A stretch of 64,000 bases of DNA from Sipunculus nudus. Taxonomy: Eukaryota; Annelida; Sipuncula; Golfingiida; Sipunculidae. The notes under the pieces are model-generated. The model worked only from the letters and a program-made list of their open reading frames with translations. It did no database searches and was not told the origin of the DNA. The stretch covers positions 14,349,664 to 14,413,663 of the forward strand of contig CM049315.1 of the NCBI GenBank assembly GCA_026874595.1, read 5' to 3'. A program made the position numbers and the translations under genes. Positions within the stretch are counted from its first letter, which is position 1. Every line of letters begins with the position of its first letter. Of the stretch, positions 46,106-57,217 are shown one piece after another.

Positions 46106-49100
46106 AACTCTGTTTTAGCCTATACAACTAGTAAATTAAAATATATTTAACATGAAAATTTAAATATATGATCGTATTAGGTAGCTGGATTCATGTTTGG
46201 CCGCAGCTGAGACCACCTAGACCTCACATCTGACTTCACGATATACACAAGCCAGTTCTTGATTACGTATGGCTCTTGACGCTTCTCTTCAATGAACAGA
46301 ATATTCTCGTATTTGACAACAGTGTCAAACGTCACAACCGTTTATAGTTTTACTTGTACAAGCTACATGGCTGATTTCCATAATTATTATTGTGACTTCT
46401 GATTTTGTATATATGCAGTATTTCAAGGAGCTCTAAGTGGCACAGTTTCAGCAATTTACATTGTATTCCATCTGGCCTGGCAGTCTTTCTTGCACTTATT
46501 TTCTGTAGCTCCTGTCTCACTGCACTGACAGAGATATAAATGGAATCTTTACATAAATGATTTAAGCATCAGTTTAATTTATATTTTTATATTATTGTAA
46601 CAACTATCAGACCAAGCATAGAATTTCATAATTAGCGAATTGATGGTGGTCACTATATATCATGGAATTCTACAGAATTTCTGTTTATCCTGTAGAAAAG
46701 GTCTAAAAAGTAATCATACGGTCCAACCCTATTTAGTGTTTCTGTTTAACCATTACTCTGTATTCTCCTGTTACGTCAGGTTTTTAATTAGGAAAACCTT
46801 TTCCAACATTACAAACATGGCATCTGTGATCAAACATGAACAATTGTCCAAGGGAAGTTCCATGTATGTTAAATAACATAATATAAATTGTAATTTTACA
46901 TTATAGCACATTGTTTATTTATCAACATTTTGTGTTATGTTTAAGGCGAGTTCAGGTCAGCACATCAAACTAAAAGTTATTTAAAGCAATATTATTGAAT
47001 ATTTGACCTTGTGTAGGATGAAACGATCAGCAAGCACTCGTAGGACTGATGTTCTCACAATTTACAATATGTTTAAATACATATATGCAAAAACAAATCG
47101 CTTCATCATTTTATGATTCAGTATGTGTTATTATATTGTTCCGTCGAAAATATGTGGTGAATGGTATATGAGAGCATAGATTAACTTTAAGTAAACTAAA
47201 AGTACTGTAGATGGTACCACCAGTCATAAGTAAGGAACAACAATATATGTTTACTTTACCGGTACAAGAAAACCATTAGCAACTTAGGATTTATGAATTG
47301 TCATGTAAATGCATCAATAGACCTTTTCCACTACAAGAGCGGCCTCTTTACGCGAAGATTAACATTAACAGTTCGGATCCGTTGTATATACGAAAAGAGA
47401 CTTATTGTAGTGTCTCAAATGAGTCCTGTCTGAATATAAAAGATGGGATTCCTACTGGTGTCTGGGGTATGTATCTGCTTTCATTTAACAAGCCCGCCAT
47501 ACTGGCTCAAAAGATCCGAACTCAGCAGTGGGCCGGTAGGTGCAGTGACCATGCCCATGGTCCATTTGACTGATATCTTTACCCGCTGGTTACAATTTTA
47601 AGATTATCTCTGCTTCAACTTTTTATAATGTACAAAATAACACAAACACACATACATATTTATTGATGTTGTGTGTCAGCGCAAACACAAAGGATAAGCT
47701 CTTACTTAAGCTATAAATACGTCATAATTGCTTGTTCCACCTTAACAGTAGGACAGGTCCTCATGTCAACAGCAACGAGGCATGATATATGGTCATAGCA
47801 AGCCATTTTTCTGTAAGTTATGCGGTAAAAACCATTACTGAACACCTAGTAAGGTTGCGCTCTCATAGCAAATATGCATGCAAAAGGACACACATTGTTA
47901 ACACAAAATAACTCGTAAAAGTATTTCATATAAGGTCCCCAGACTCACGGCAGTGATGGACCTTTTGATGGGCTACATCATGTTTGAAGATGGGTGACCT
48001 TGATGAATTTTCAAGGTCACAGAGGTGATAATGCTAAAATGATGTTAACCAAATAGCTCGCAAACAATTTGACTAACACTCACTGAACTTGCACCAGTAA
48101 TGATTGTTATGAAGGGCTAGGTCAAGTTCGAAGATGGATGACCTTGACAGAGGCGATAATTCTCAAATGATGTTAATGCAATAACTCGCAAAGAATTTGA
48201 TGAACAATCAAATTCGTTTCTGCATAATAACTCCCCGAACATATGATGGATAGGATTCAAACATAAGATTATAACCCATGGCCTAAGGGAGAAGCTTATT
48301 GATATATTGGTCAGGGGAAAAAAAGTAATACACAGTTTGATGTTCAGTTGCTGGTGTCCCCTTCAGCAGGCATGAAATGGATGAATCTTTTTCTTGTGTA
48401 AAGCGGCATTACACTTTCACAGCATATTTTGTACAGACAAATTGAAGATTCCCTAGAAAAGGATACACTGGCCCAATGCACCACAGTGGCTCTCATTTAG
48501 ACCATCTTTGGACAAATCTATCTCCACTTCCAACATCCAAGGAATTTTGACCTATTATAGTGACCATCAACGAATTTACATTGATAATCATATGTAGCCA
48601 TTCTACACATCATAGCGCATCTGTAGACCCAGGCCCAAGAATAGCTGAATCTCAGTTCAAGAGAATGACCATTTTATCACTACTAACCAGCAGCTGACTC
48701 TCTCTAATACTACAAGGTATATGTACAGACTCAAGCCTCACATATAATAAGGCCAATTCAACACAAAAATACTGGAAAAATATTTGACACAGCCCAGCCA
48801 AGACTTCAACCAAGAATAATTGGCACAGTTAAAACAGAAATACAGAAACTAAAAATACATGCAGTTCTTTTATATCATTACTTTGATACCTTTGAACATT
48901 TTCACTTTACCATATCTTTTCTTCCAGTTTACACATGTCAGCTGTTCTTTACAGGTTCTTTAATCTTCAAATATCACTCTGTCAGCCAATGCTATCAAAG
49001 TACACCAAATTCACAGTACTTCAATTTATAATGAATGCATCTGCGGGGCCCTTACTGATATGTCAGTTTTCTAGTTTTAGTTTTTAATAATCCATGATTT

Positions 49101-49489
49101 TATTTTTTTATTTCGATGATGAATTAATTTGCCTTCTGGAAAAAAGGCCCCGATTGATGTTGGTTGAAAAATTTCAAACATAGACATATATAATTTGTTT
49201 TTGCAATTCATATGGTGTATGATGTAATAAGCAACTAAATATTAACAATGCATGTTATAACAATTTCAGTATAAAATTTATGTGGTGTACAAATTCCACC
49301 ACCACCCCATATAGCTCAAGCACCGTCATTTTAATGAGGAAAAACATCCATAGTAAAAATAAGTGTCGGGTCCACACAAAAAATATCAGGACCTTTTAAT
49401 GATATACATCGTCTCCTTTTCAGCATATCGGGTGATTTTTTAAAAACTCTACCACGGCGCTTCTGTCGGGCAATGTGGTAGATTTTTCT
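46106..49489. other. 3.4 kb intergenic sequence
   Basis: No gene I can support. The 91-codon frame at 47298-47573 follows an ATAGACCTTTTCCACTAC phrase that looks like a transposon end, but nothing pairs with it. A tandem duplication lies at 47950-48215. Confidence 0.4.
47950..48215 (+). repeat. Diverged ~144 bp tandem duplication
   Basis: GAAGATGG.TGACCTTGA begins copies at about 47983 and 48127; both continue GAGG.GATAAT...AAATGATGTTAA and end in CTCGCAAA.AATTTGA. Confidence 0.65.
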
Positions 49490-49606
49490 TTAAATACATA
49501 AATGACAGAACTCAAGCTTAGATATACCCTGGATTTTATTACCGCATATATCATTCAAATTATAAACGTGTGCAAGAACATATGAAAAACACCATCATAT
49601 TATACT
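49490..49606 (-). repeat. B2 terminal repeat of the DIRS-type element
   Basis: Shares with B1 (49897-50010) the order AAATACAT.AATGACAGAACT, TTTTATTACCGCA.ATAT, CAAATTATA.ACGTGTG and CAAGAACA.ATGAAAAACAC, with about 15 percent visible difference. Confidence 0.8.
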
Positions 49607-49669
49607 TACAGTTCAACAATATATAGTCACATATAGTTACCAGGGTGGGTGGGTTAAGTATAAATTAAC

Positions 49670-49890
49670 TCATGATAAGAAATGATAAGAAATGACAATA
49701 AACTTAAGCGAGAATTGAGAGTCCTGCACGAGGCGCATGCAAAGTGCCAACTGACTTGACGTGAGCGGAAACTTCAGAAACATGCTAGAGATTTTGTAAC
49801 ACAGGGGTCTCCGCTCAAGCCTTACGGAGCGGAGACAGCTGCACAGGAGAGGCCTCACTCATGATTTAAACAACAATAAACAAACATTTA
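49670..49890 (-). repeat. A2 repeat of the DIRS-type element, with a ~130 bp insertion
   Basis: Ends match A1 (52826-52921): ATAAGAAATGA.AATAAACTT, CACGAGGCGCATG and CAAACATTTATTGTCCAA. The middle carries about 130 extra bases including a perfect 10 bp hairpin (GTCTCCGCTC at 49807, GAGCGGAGAC at 49827). Confidence 0.8.
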
Positions 49891-49896
49891 TTGTCC

Positions 49897-50010
49897 AATT
49901 AAATACATTAATGACAGAACTCAAGCTTGGAGAAATCCTGGTTTTTATTACCGCAGATATACTTCAAATTATAGACGTGTGCAAGAACAAATGAAAAACA
50001 CTAAAATACT
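49897..50010 (-). repeat. B1 repeat of the DIRS-type element
   Basis: Direct copy of 49490-49606, immediately next to A2, as expected for the internal B1-A2 junction used for circle formation in this class. Confidence 0.8.
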
Positions 50011-50210
50011 TCCCAACGGATTACAGCCAAAGCAGCGATTGATTCTTCATTGTAATTAATTGGCAATTTTTTCAATTTCTGGATAATCCACAGACTAATT
50101 TGTGAAGTAAGTCTGGCGCCACCGCCTTGACCACAAGCGGTCGTCATGATTGGCGCAACTGGACGAGAGTCAATGAATGATAATACTGTTAAATCGCTAA
50201 ATAAACTCAA
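50011..50210 (-). pseudogene. RNase H remnant of the DIRS-type element
   Basis: The sequence FIDSRPVAPIMTTACGQGGGA then INYNEESIAALAVIRW resembles the DIRS-type RNase H core (TDAC...GGGA and the HINYKE helix), with the first Asp replaced by Thr. It is cut by B1. Confidence 0.6.
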
Positions 50211-50310
50211 ACCACCATATCAAATCATGTCTTACCGCTCCCTGAAGTTTTAGCTTATGATGCGGCCGCTTTAAAGAGGTAAAACCATTCAGTATGTGTT
50301 GTGTATGTTC

Positions 50311-51318
50311 TCAACGTACACATTTGGCTGCAAAGTTAACCTTACCTGCAATATACTGTAACTGTTGCTTTGATAAACGCTTCTTTTGAAGACACTGGCG
50401 CAATATTTCACGCAGATTCACCAGCTTTTCATGCGACAATGAAAGAGTACATGAAGAAGTATCAATATGAATTCCCAGAGACTCCTGTCTCTGCGTGGGT
50501 GCGATTAACTTTTTTCCATTGATATGGAACCCAAGTGCAACAATCAAATCTTGCATAATTTTACAAGATATCATACAATCCTGAAACGTATCGCCAATAA
50601 CTAGAAAGCCATCCTGATAGGTAGCTGCTACACGGCTGTTCACTAGTGGTAACCGGAGGCGATCGAGCAGGTTCTTGTAGCACTACCTGATAGGCCACAA
50701 CTTGAGTGTACCCTATACGTTCCATCATACGTTTAATGGCCTGAGAAATGCGATGAAAAATCGTCGGTGATGCCCTGCCACCGACGGGCAACTTAGTATT
50801 GTAGAAATAGAGATGTTGTTCACTTTCAAAAGTCCATCTAAGTCGCCCTTTGAGATAATGGGTGTACTGGAACGTTGCGATACGCCGATTCTATGTCAAT
50901 TTTGGCAAGGGATGCCACTGGCTTAATTAATGAGACAGCTATAACTACAGATTCGTAGGTCTGCTTTTCAAGTACGGGCGTAAAAATTTAAACACGTGCC
51001 AGTTGGCAGGCTACAGTCATGTATAACACGGAAACCACCGCTTGACTTTGGAACAATACCTATCGCACTTATAATTGTTGGTTAATCTTCATTAACTAAG
51101 TAATTGCCGCGCTTTATTTCTTTTATGATAAGTTCTTCTACCAAATGTTTAACTTTCGGGTCTGTTGCCGAATTATGATGTTTAAACTCAACACACTGCA
51201 ACAGCGCGCGCACATCAATTATATGAAACCCTTGTTCAATACCCGCGCAAAGAAATTCCCGATCCACATCATTTTCAAGCTCGTGTTTCCACACATCAAC
51301 ACGAACGCCTGACCGCAC
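50311..51318 (-). pseudogene. DIRS-type reverse transcriptase, broken
   Basis: N-terminal region at 51318-51082 ends EIKRGNYLVNED then a TAA. It continues in frame with TIISAIGIVPKSSGGFRVIHD, another stop, then in a shifted frame with LAKIDIESAYRNVPVHP (first catalytic Asp region) and LPVGGRASPTIFHRISQAIK. The catalytic box that is normally YxDD reads YQDG at about 50620, losing the second Asp. The thumb-like segment LGIHIDTSSCTLSLSHEKL and QQLQYIAGKVNFA is typical of DIRS/Ngaro RTs. Two stops, at least two frameshifts and the altered active site make it inactive. Confidence 0.8.
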
Positions 51319-51339
51319 TTGTGTTTGGGTCGGGTGCAG

Positions 51340-52119
51340 TCAATGGCGCGAATCACCATTCACGGGGCCTTTAGACACAGGATCACTTACAAGTGAGACA
51401 CCGTGCGACATTCTGGGTATGCCCTTGCTGCAGTCTTGCAGCGCTGACATATAGTAAACACTGATCAAGCGCTGCGGCCTCTGGCGGGGAGAGTCTATAC
51501 TATCCAAGGTTGTACGGATCCGTACAAACCCTAAGATATATATATATATGCCTTTTGTAACGTGAGGACACCAATTAAACCCCATATATTATCATTGTTA
51601 CAGATGCTTGGACTCCGTTGGGACCAAAACTTTTGCTGAATGATTAGTACATAAAGAAGTATGGGCACTTACTCTGAATGAAGTCAGATATTACTTCATC
51701 TCGGTTGGGCCGCTTGAGCCTTCAAGTTTGAACAGCCAATAGGAAATTAGCATCATTGACAACACGCGATGTATGATGGGAAGGATGCTTATGAAAATAT
51801 GGTCTATCCTAGTGCACGGCACTGGCATTCCTGGGAACCCCCCCCCCCCCCTGAAATCCTCTTTTGCATAGATTGCCCACCTAATTTGCATGGGATTCCT
51901 TTTCCGGCGGTGTCCTGTTGCGCATGCAACATCTGAACCCCGGCAGTTCACAGGCGCACATAAAGGTGATATATCGATTTAATTTGATACATAATAAGTT
52001 TATTTCTATATAAATACAAGATAGCTTCTCTATCGCACAAGAAGCAGTGGTATTTCATGTTATATGTCCCTCCATGTACCGCAGGGTGAACTCTCACCGC
52101 CAGACGGTCGGACTCCATA
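51340..52119 (-). other. Unreadable middle part of the DIRS-type element
   Basis: This lies between gag and RT. Short minus-strand frames are open but not recognisable; a C run (51838-51850) and a short (TA)n (51537-51549) are present. Some of it may be a secondary insertion. Confidence 0.4.
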
Positions 52120-52827
52120 TCACATAAATGGAGTCCGTACGTCGCGGACTAGGTATGCCCCTGATGGCAGCCTGGTATATTACATACATGGTTGTATTTG
52201 CAGGTCGCCCCATACCAGCATCCAGGCTGACTGCTGAATAATCGGCATACCTCTCCTGTGGTATTCGACTTGCTGTTTACCGACTGTAGCTTCTCATTTT
52301 GGACCCAGTTTGAGCTTTTTCGTCCAAGTGTACATTAAATAAATGAGGCGCATCTGTGCCCCACCGAACTCCATAACGACTCTGCATATACCTGTACTCC
52401 CTGTCCTCTGTGACCACGCAAATATACCTGAGGGTCCATAATGGCGGACTGGTCAGTACCAGAGGCAGCATGCGCTCCATGCAGGGTCCCCGTTGCAGTC
52501 TTGAATTGGTGGGCCTCGTGCGGGTCTGTCGACAGCTCAGCAAGTAAATCAACTAGAGTCTTTAGCAGGACCATCAGCAGAATTAGGACGAAGTTTCTTT
52601 GACAACGAACTTAGAAACTGTTCCATGCGTAGCCGTTCAACAAGAGGTAACTGTTATTCCTTTACCGACCCAATGTCATTTGCAAGTAACTTGAATGAAT
52701 CCGTGCTCGTAAATCCATTGTCCATTAAAGTACAAACTGTATCATGTTGAAATCCTTCTTTCTGCATAGCTTCTACAAAGGCTTTGTCCGGCTCCTCACT
52801 CTTAGAAAATCTTTTTTTACGACCCAT
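52120..52827 (-). pseudogene. Gag-like ORF of the DIRS-type element with CCCH zinc finger
   Basis: A 57-codon frame starts at ATG 52827 (MGRKKRFSKSEEPDKAFVEA...) and ends at TAA 52654-52656; coding texture continues downstream in the same and shifted frames (PLVERLRMEQFLSSLSKKL). Further on, at 52247-52188, the frame reads C-x8-C-x5-C-x3-H (CRLFSSQPGCWYGATCKYNH), a CCCH finger followed by more Cys/His. Such fingers occur in Gag-like proteins of DIRS-type elements and would bind element RNA. At least two stops break it. Confidence 0.65.
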
Positions 52828-52921
52828 GATAAGAAATTATAAGAAATGATAATAAACTTAAGCGAGATTTTAGGTTCCTACACGAGGCGCATGGAAATTC
52901 CAACAAACATTTATTGTCCAA
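52826..52921 (-). repeat. A1 terminal repeat of the DIRS-type element
   Basis: Direct copy of the ends of A2. It abuts the gag ATG (52827), so transcription and translation signals lie in or just beyond the repeat. Confidence 0.8.
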
Positions 52922-55234
52922 AAAACAACGTCATGAGTACATACTGACCCAGGTTCATAACCATTGATACCGAGCTGAGCGGCTGTTCCTTGGCTGAAAT
53001 GATAAAGCCGATATCAACCCCCAACGGCGGTATAAAAACGTTCAAGGAAATATATGAATCACTAGTTTCATATATACGTTACATATATCTAGTTTTACTA
53101 GGATGACTTTCGTTACAGTTTATTCCGCTTGACCATGGCATCCATGCTAATCATGGTCAGGCGGTGTATGCAGCAGCTGGGTTGACTCGTGCCTCCGTTT
53201 ATGTGCGCACCCAGTGAGACGCTTCCTGATAGGACGTACGTCTGAACGTACCGTGAAATAAAACTTAGATGGCAGGACGCACTATATAAACAATGACAAG
53301 TGACCGGCAGGAGGCACTCCATAAATCTTCCCCGGGCCGGTGTAACGCATCCTATAACAAAGGATATTCTGTTTACTAAAGACGTACTCTCGTGATCAGA
53401 TTTTTATACTAGAAGCTTGACTGTTCTAGCTGAGCAGATTAAACCCGAGCAGCTTTGTACATTTAGTGTAGACATTTAATAGAGGGGCAAATAGGAGCAA
53501 GAATCGGGAATAAGAGCGATATTTTCAAAAAAATACTTCTAAAATCACTAAATTATTGTTTGGATAAATGCATTTTTCACTGCTATTACCTTTTTTCACA
53601 TGCATATACATATATTTACAGAAGAGACCCATATAAGAAATATCAGAACGTATGAATGTTACGGAGCGCAAATGTTACGGGAATGTTTTTTTTGTAACCG
53701 GAAAGAAATTATTTTCACTATAAACTCGTAATCCAAAAAAAGACTGACGTATTTACATGAATCCGGACAGAATAGATAAATTTGTTAGCAAAACTATATA
53801 TGAAGGAAGCATTATTCTACAATTATTGTTGTATTATTAAAACTATATGACCAAGAGGAGTTATATGATGCATTCATTTGACACTAACTTTAAAGGAGAG
53901 TAGCTTTCTTGTTAACTAAAACACTTGATTCAGATAGGAAAATGATTAGTCGACTCAGAAAAAACGCACATTTTTTTTTCAAATAAAACGTAAGAGCAGC
54001 GCACTTATTTTGTAACAACTAAACACTAATAAAAAAGAGATTTATTATATCGGGATTCTGGGCAGGACATAAATATTGCACGTCTAAGGAGCGCAATCAT
54101 TTGAACAAGAGACATGCATATACCTAACAGACATTTCAGCCATCGGCTAAAAGGAACGTATTCGCTTTACTTAATGAACAACAGTTAAAGCATGCGGATA
54201 TACTTCCATTTATTTAGTCAATCTTCATATTTTACATATTGTTATTGGGAACAGCGGGTAAAGTTATAGTTATTTATTAACAAATTACCATTTATAAACG
54301 AAAGCGTGTACACTCTGTGTATGGTTGAAGTCGCTGCTCCTTTGTAATCAAAGAGAATGTTCAGCAAAGTTATACAGATATAGGTACACATATACATATA
54401 AAACATAATGTAACATGCAAAAATGGAAATAGGTTTATATTTAAATTACACATAGATAGCCGCCAAAAATTTAATTTCATGTTAATGAAACAACATTCAA
54501 ACTCATTTTTCTTCTATAAATTATTTTATAAAACTGACGTCGATTAAGAATGTCTTCCATTCGGAATGTCATCCTGTCAGAAGTCGGCAATCCAGGAGTC
54601 GTCCAGCTCAAATGTAATCAAAATATGTACATGGCTATTAATTTCTCAATATTTTAAGCACACCACAGACTTCTGGGGGTTAATATAAACTAGCTGCTCC
54701 CGTGGAAAATCCACGTCTCTGTCTGATGCATATTTTTGTATTGAGCTGATAGGAACTAAATGACGCATATTTTAATCCTAAGGTTTTTGCAGGAACTTTT
54801 GTCATGTGTTTCACTTATATGATATAAAGATTACTTCTGCTGGAATTATCCAGGAACACCCTCCCCAAATATCAACATAGAAAGAAAAATTACTTTATTC
54901 CAGGATGTCACAAAAAAATAAATTTTGGGAAGAGACGTGAGGCATATACAGGGAGTTACTAATTTTTATGTGAGAAGTTATCTTTCCGATAAACAACATA
55001 GGTCTGACAGCTTCATTGCTTGGGAAATATCGTAGATTTAACGATTGTCAAAAGAAGCATTCTACCATGAAATTATATGAAAGATGCTTTGTATTATTTG
55101 AAGCTCAGGCGACATCATGAAACACGATGTTTATTCAGCGTAGTCAGCTGAGGGTATAGTCTTAGGCATGTTTACAGACACATGCGTCATTTGTATACAA
55201 AATGTGACAAAATATAATATACAGATTTTGCTGA
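52922..55234. other. Intergenic AT-rich sequence
   Basis: No supported gene. A slightly GC-richer block at about 52960-53340 has a CTATATAAAC TATA-like box near 53282 and a 69-codon minus-strand frame without further support. Confidence 0.35.
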
Positions 55235-57217
55235 AAATTTGTAGAGGGGTATAGTAAAACTGCATCCGTTATCCGTTACCTTTTAGAGGTAATCAGAATC
55301 ACCCTAATATACTATTTCTTAAGTGCCATAATCACAATTCTACAAAGGAATAATTATAAGGGGCTATTCCTTTGTTCCCGAATTTGCAATTCGTATGCAG
55401 TTGTTCTGCCACTCGCCTGTGAACCCGTGTTTCTGAACCATGATAATATTTTACATAAAACGTGCACGTATGAATGAACGACCGTTTAGTGGATTCAGGC
55501 GGGGGTTTCAAAGTCCCAAAGAGATTGTGGACCCTTTGAAGTGTGTGCAATCCCACCTTCCTCCCCCAGGACACCCTTTCTGAAAAAATTTTTTTTTTCA
55601 AACAACCCATAAATCGGCCGAACTATTAACACCATGGTTATCATGGAAAGATGTTTCTGAATGTATAAAATTCAACATACCTGTAAACCTATAAAATGGT
55701 GATCGTGTAAAAGGTCTCAGCTCTTTGTGTCCACTCAACGGAAAAGTGCTCCCTATTAAAAGATGCATGTGGACATGTGTTCCGCGCATGAATTTAAAAT
55801 ATTTACTTCCTTTTGACAGAGTAAAATTACTTACCAGGCGATATAATGGAAATGGGGTTCGGTGGGGATTACAGGTCGCCTCCTGAAAAAAGCGTGACAG
55901 GCGAAAAATGTTTTGCTGAACGTTTGTAGAGGGTAAGGGTAAAGACATATCAAAGTCCATTTCATTTTTGAAGTTATAAGAATCACCACTATATATATTT
56001 TCTTATAAACCATTATTACAAAGGAGCATTCCTTTGTCCCCGTGTCCCCCGTTTTTATTTGTTCTGCCACTCGCAAGGTGAACTCGTGGTACTCAAGCAT
56101 GACAGTGTTTACACATAAAACGCATACACGTGAACACCTGACTGATATTAAAGGCGCCCAATCACCTACCCTTTGAAAAAAGAATTTATGTGATTCCTGG
56201 CTTCCTCTGTGTATAAAATAATGATTTAAGGATAATTTACGTTGTGAAAAGTTCTTGTAAGGCCTTCGTGAAGGATCTGTAAACTTGTTTATCCACAACA
56301 TGTTTGTAAACACAGGAATGCTGACAAACAGAAAAACATGTATCCATATATTATATATCATAAGGTGATAGGTTGCATATATGCGGATGTAGAAAGGTCA
56401 ATTTTTGCAAAACACCATTTGCAAAGCTCTGGCTTATCTGACTTGCTGCCAGATTCCCTTGTCTAATTTGTTTTGATTATATTCGCGGGCCCCCACATAT
56501 TATAAACACGTTGATATAAACAAAATAAGCAGCCTGTGTTCGGTGATATCCACTTTTTTTCTGGACTATTTTTATGAAAGCTCCAAGGGATTGCTTTAAT
56601 TTATAAAGGTCAGAAAGGTGATTGGGCCCCTTTAAATTCTGGTTGAGGTCTGTACGCCCTGACTACAGATTCTAGTTTGTTATCAGTTTAAAGATGTACT
56701 GTTGATATTATTTCATGTTTTACCTTCCCTACAGACAACGAATCTTAACAAACATATGTGAACCCCCCCCCCCCCACCCAACCCGAATTATAATTAAGTT
56801 GTGGAGCTTCTTTTTGAAAAAAAAAATTATAAAAAGACATGATTTTGCCGAACTTTAGAAACCATGGTTATCATGGAAAGATATTTTCGAATGTATAAAA
56901 TCAACATACCTGTAACCCATAAAATAATTGTCAAAAGGTGGTCACATCACTTGACTCAGTGCCCAGTATTGACCAAACTGAGAAGCCATTGAAAGCGGAG
57001 TCATGGGTCTTTGGATTAAAAATCTTTACTTCATTTTGAGAAAGAAAATTCCTTTTCAGGCGTTTCAATGGATATGGGGGATCAATGGGGATTATAGAGG
57101 ACCCGAGTGACCGCGTATTGCACGGAAATGCCTTTTGAGCAGGACATGCGCGCTGGCCACGGTCTTAAAAAGCCAGTGAAAATCCCCGAGGCGCCTCCTG
57201 AAAAAGCGTCACAGGCG
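55235..57217 (+). repeat. Diverged tandem duplication, units ~690 bp and ~1.3 kb
   Basis: Unit A (55235-55920) and unit B (55921-57217) share in order TTTGTAGAGGG, AGAATCACC, ACAAAGGA..ATTCCTTTGT, TTGTTCTGCCACTCGC, ACCATGGTTATCATGGAAAGAT, GAATGTATAAAA and GCCTCCTGAAAAA.GCGT.ACA. Unit B is longer because it holds the TTAA-flanked element at 56152-56631 and other insertions. On the minus strand unit A has a good splice donor (CGCCTG/gtaagt, near 55832) that is lost in unit B, so an ancestral exon is possible, but no family is recognised. Confidence 0.75.
56148..56635. mobile_element. piggyBac-like miniature element (TTAA target)
   Basis: AGGCGCCCAATCACCT (56152-56167) and AGGTGATTGGGCCCCT (56616-56631) are inverted ends differing at one base. 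TTAA flanks both (56148-56151, 56632-56635), matching the piggyBac target duplication. The 480 bp interior is AT-rich without a transposase. It is absent from the sister unit of the surrounding duplication, confirming insertion. Confidence 0.75.

Larger units (their letters stand above)
49490..52921 (-). mobile_element. DIRS/Ngaro-type retrotransposon with split direct repeats, defective
   Basis: Read on the minus strand the order is A1 (52921-52826), gag, RT, RNase H, B1 (50010-49897), A2 (49890-49670), B2 (49606-49490). A1 matches A2, and B1 matches B2, giving the A1-genes-B1-A2-B2 pattern known for Ngaro-type tyrosine-recombinase retrotransposons rather than LTRs. Only about 100 bp lie between readable RNase H and B1, so the tyrosine recombinase gene is missing. 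Stops and frame breaks occur in gag and RT. The element would have depended on a partner to move. Confidence 0.82.

Noticed and set aside
47298..47573. 91-codon frame as a gene
   Set aside because: It follows a transposon-end-like phrase, has no splice support and resembles no family I know.
55598..56361. 120- and 176-codon minus-strand frames
   Set aside because: They overlap each other, one runs into a miniature element, and the duplicate unit does not preserve the frames.
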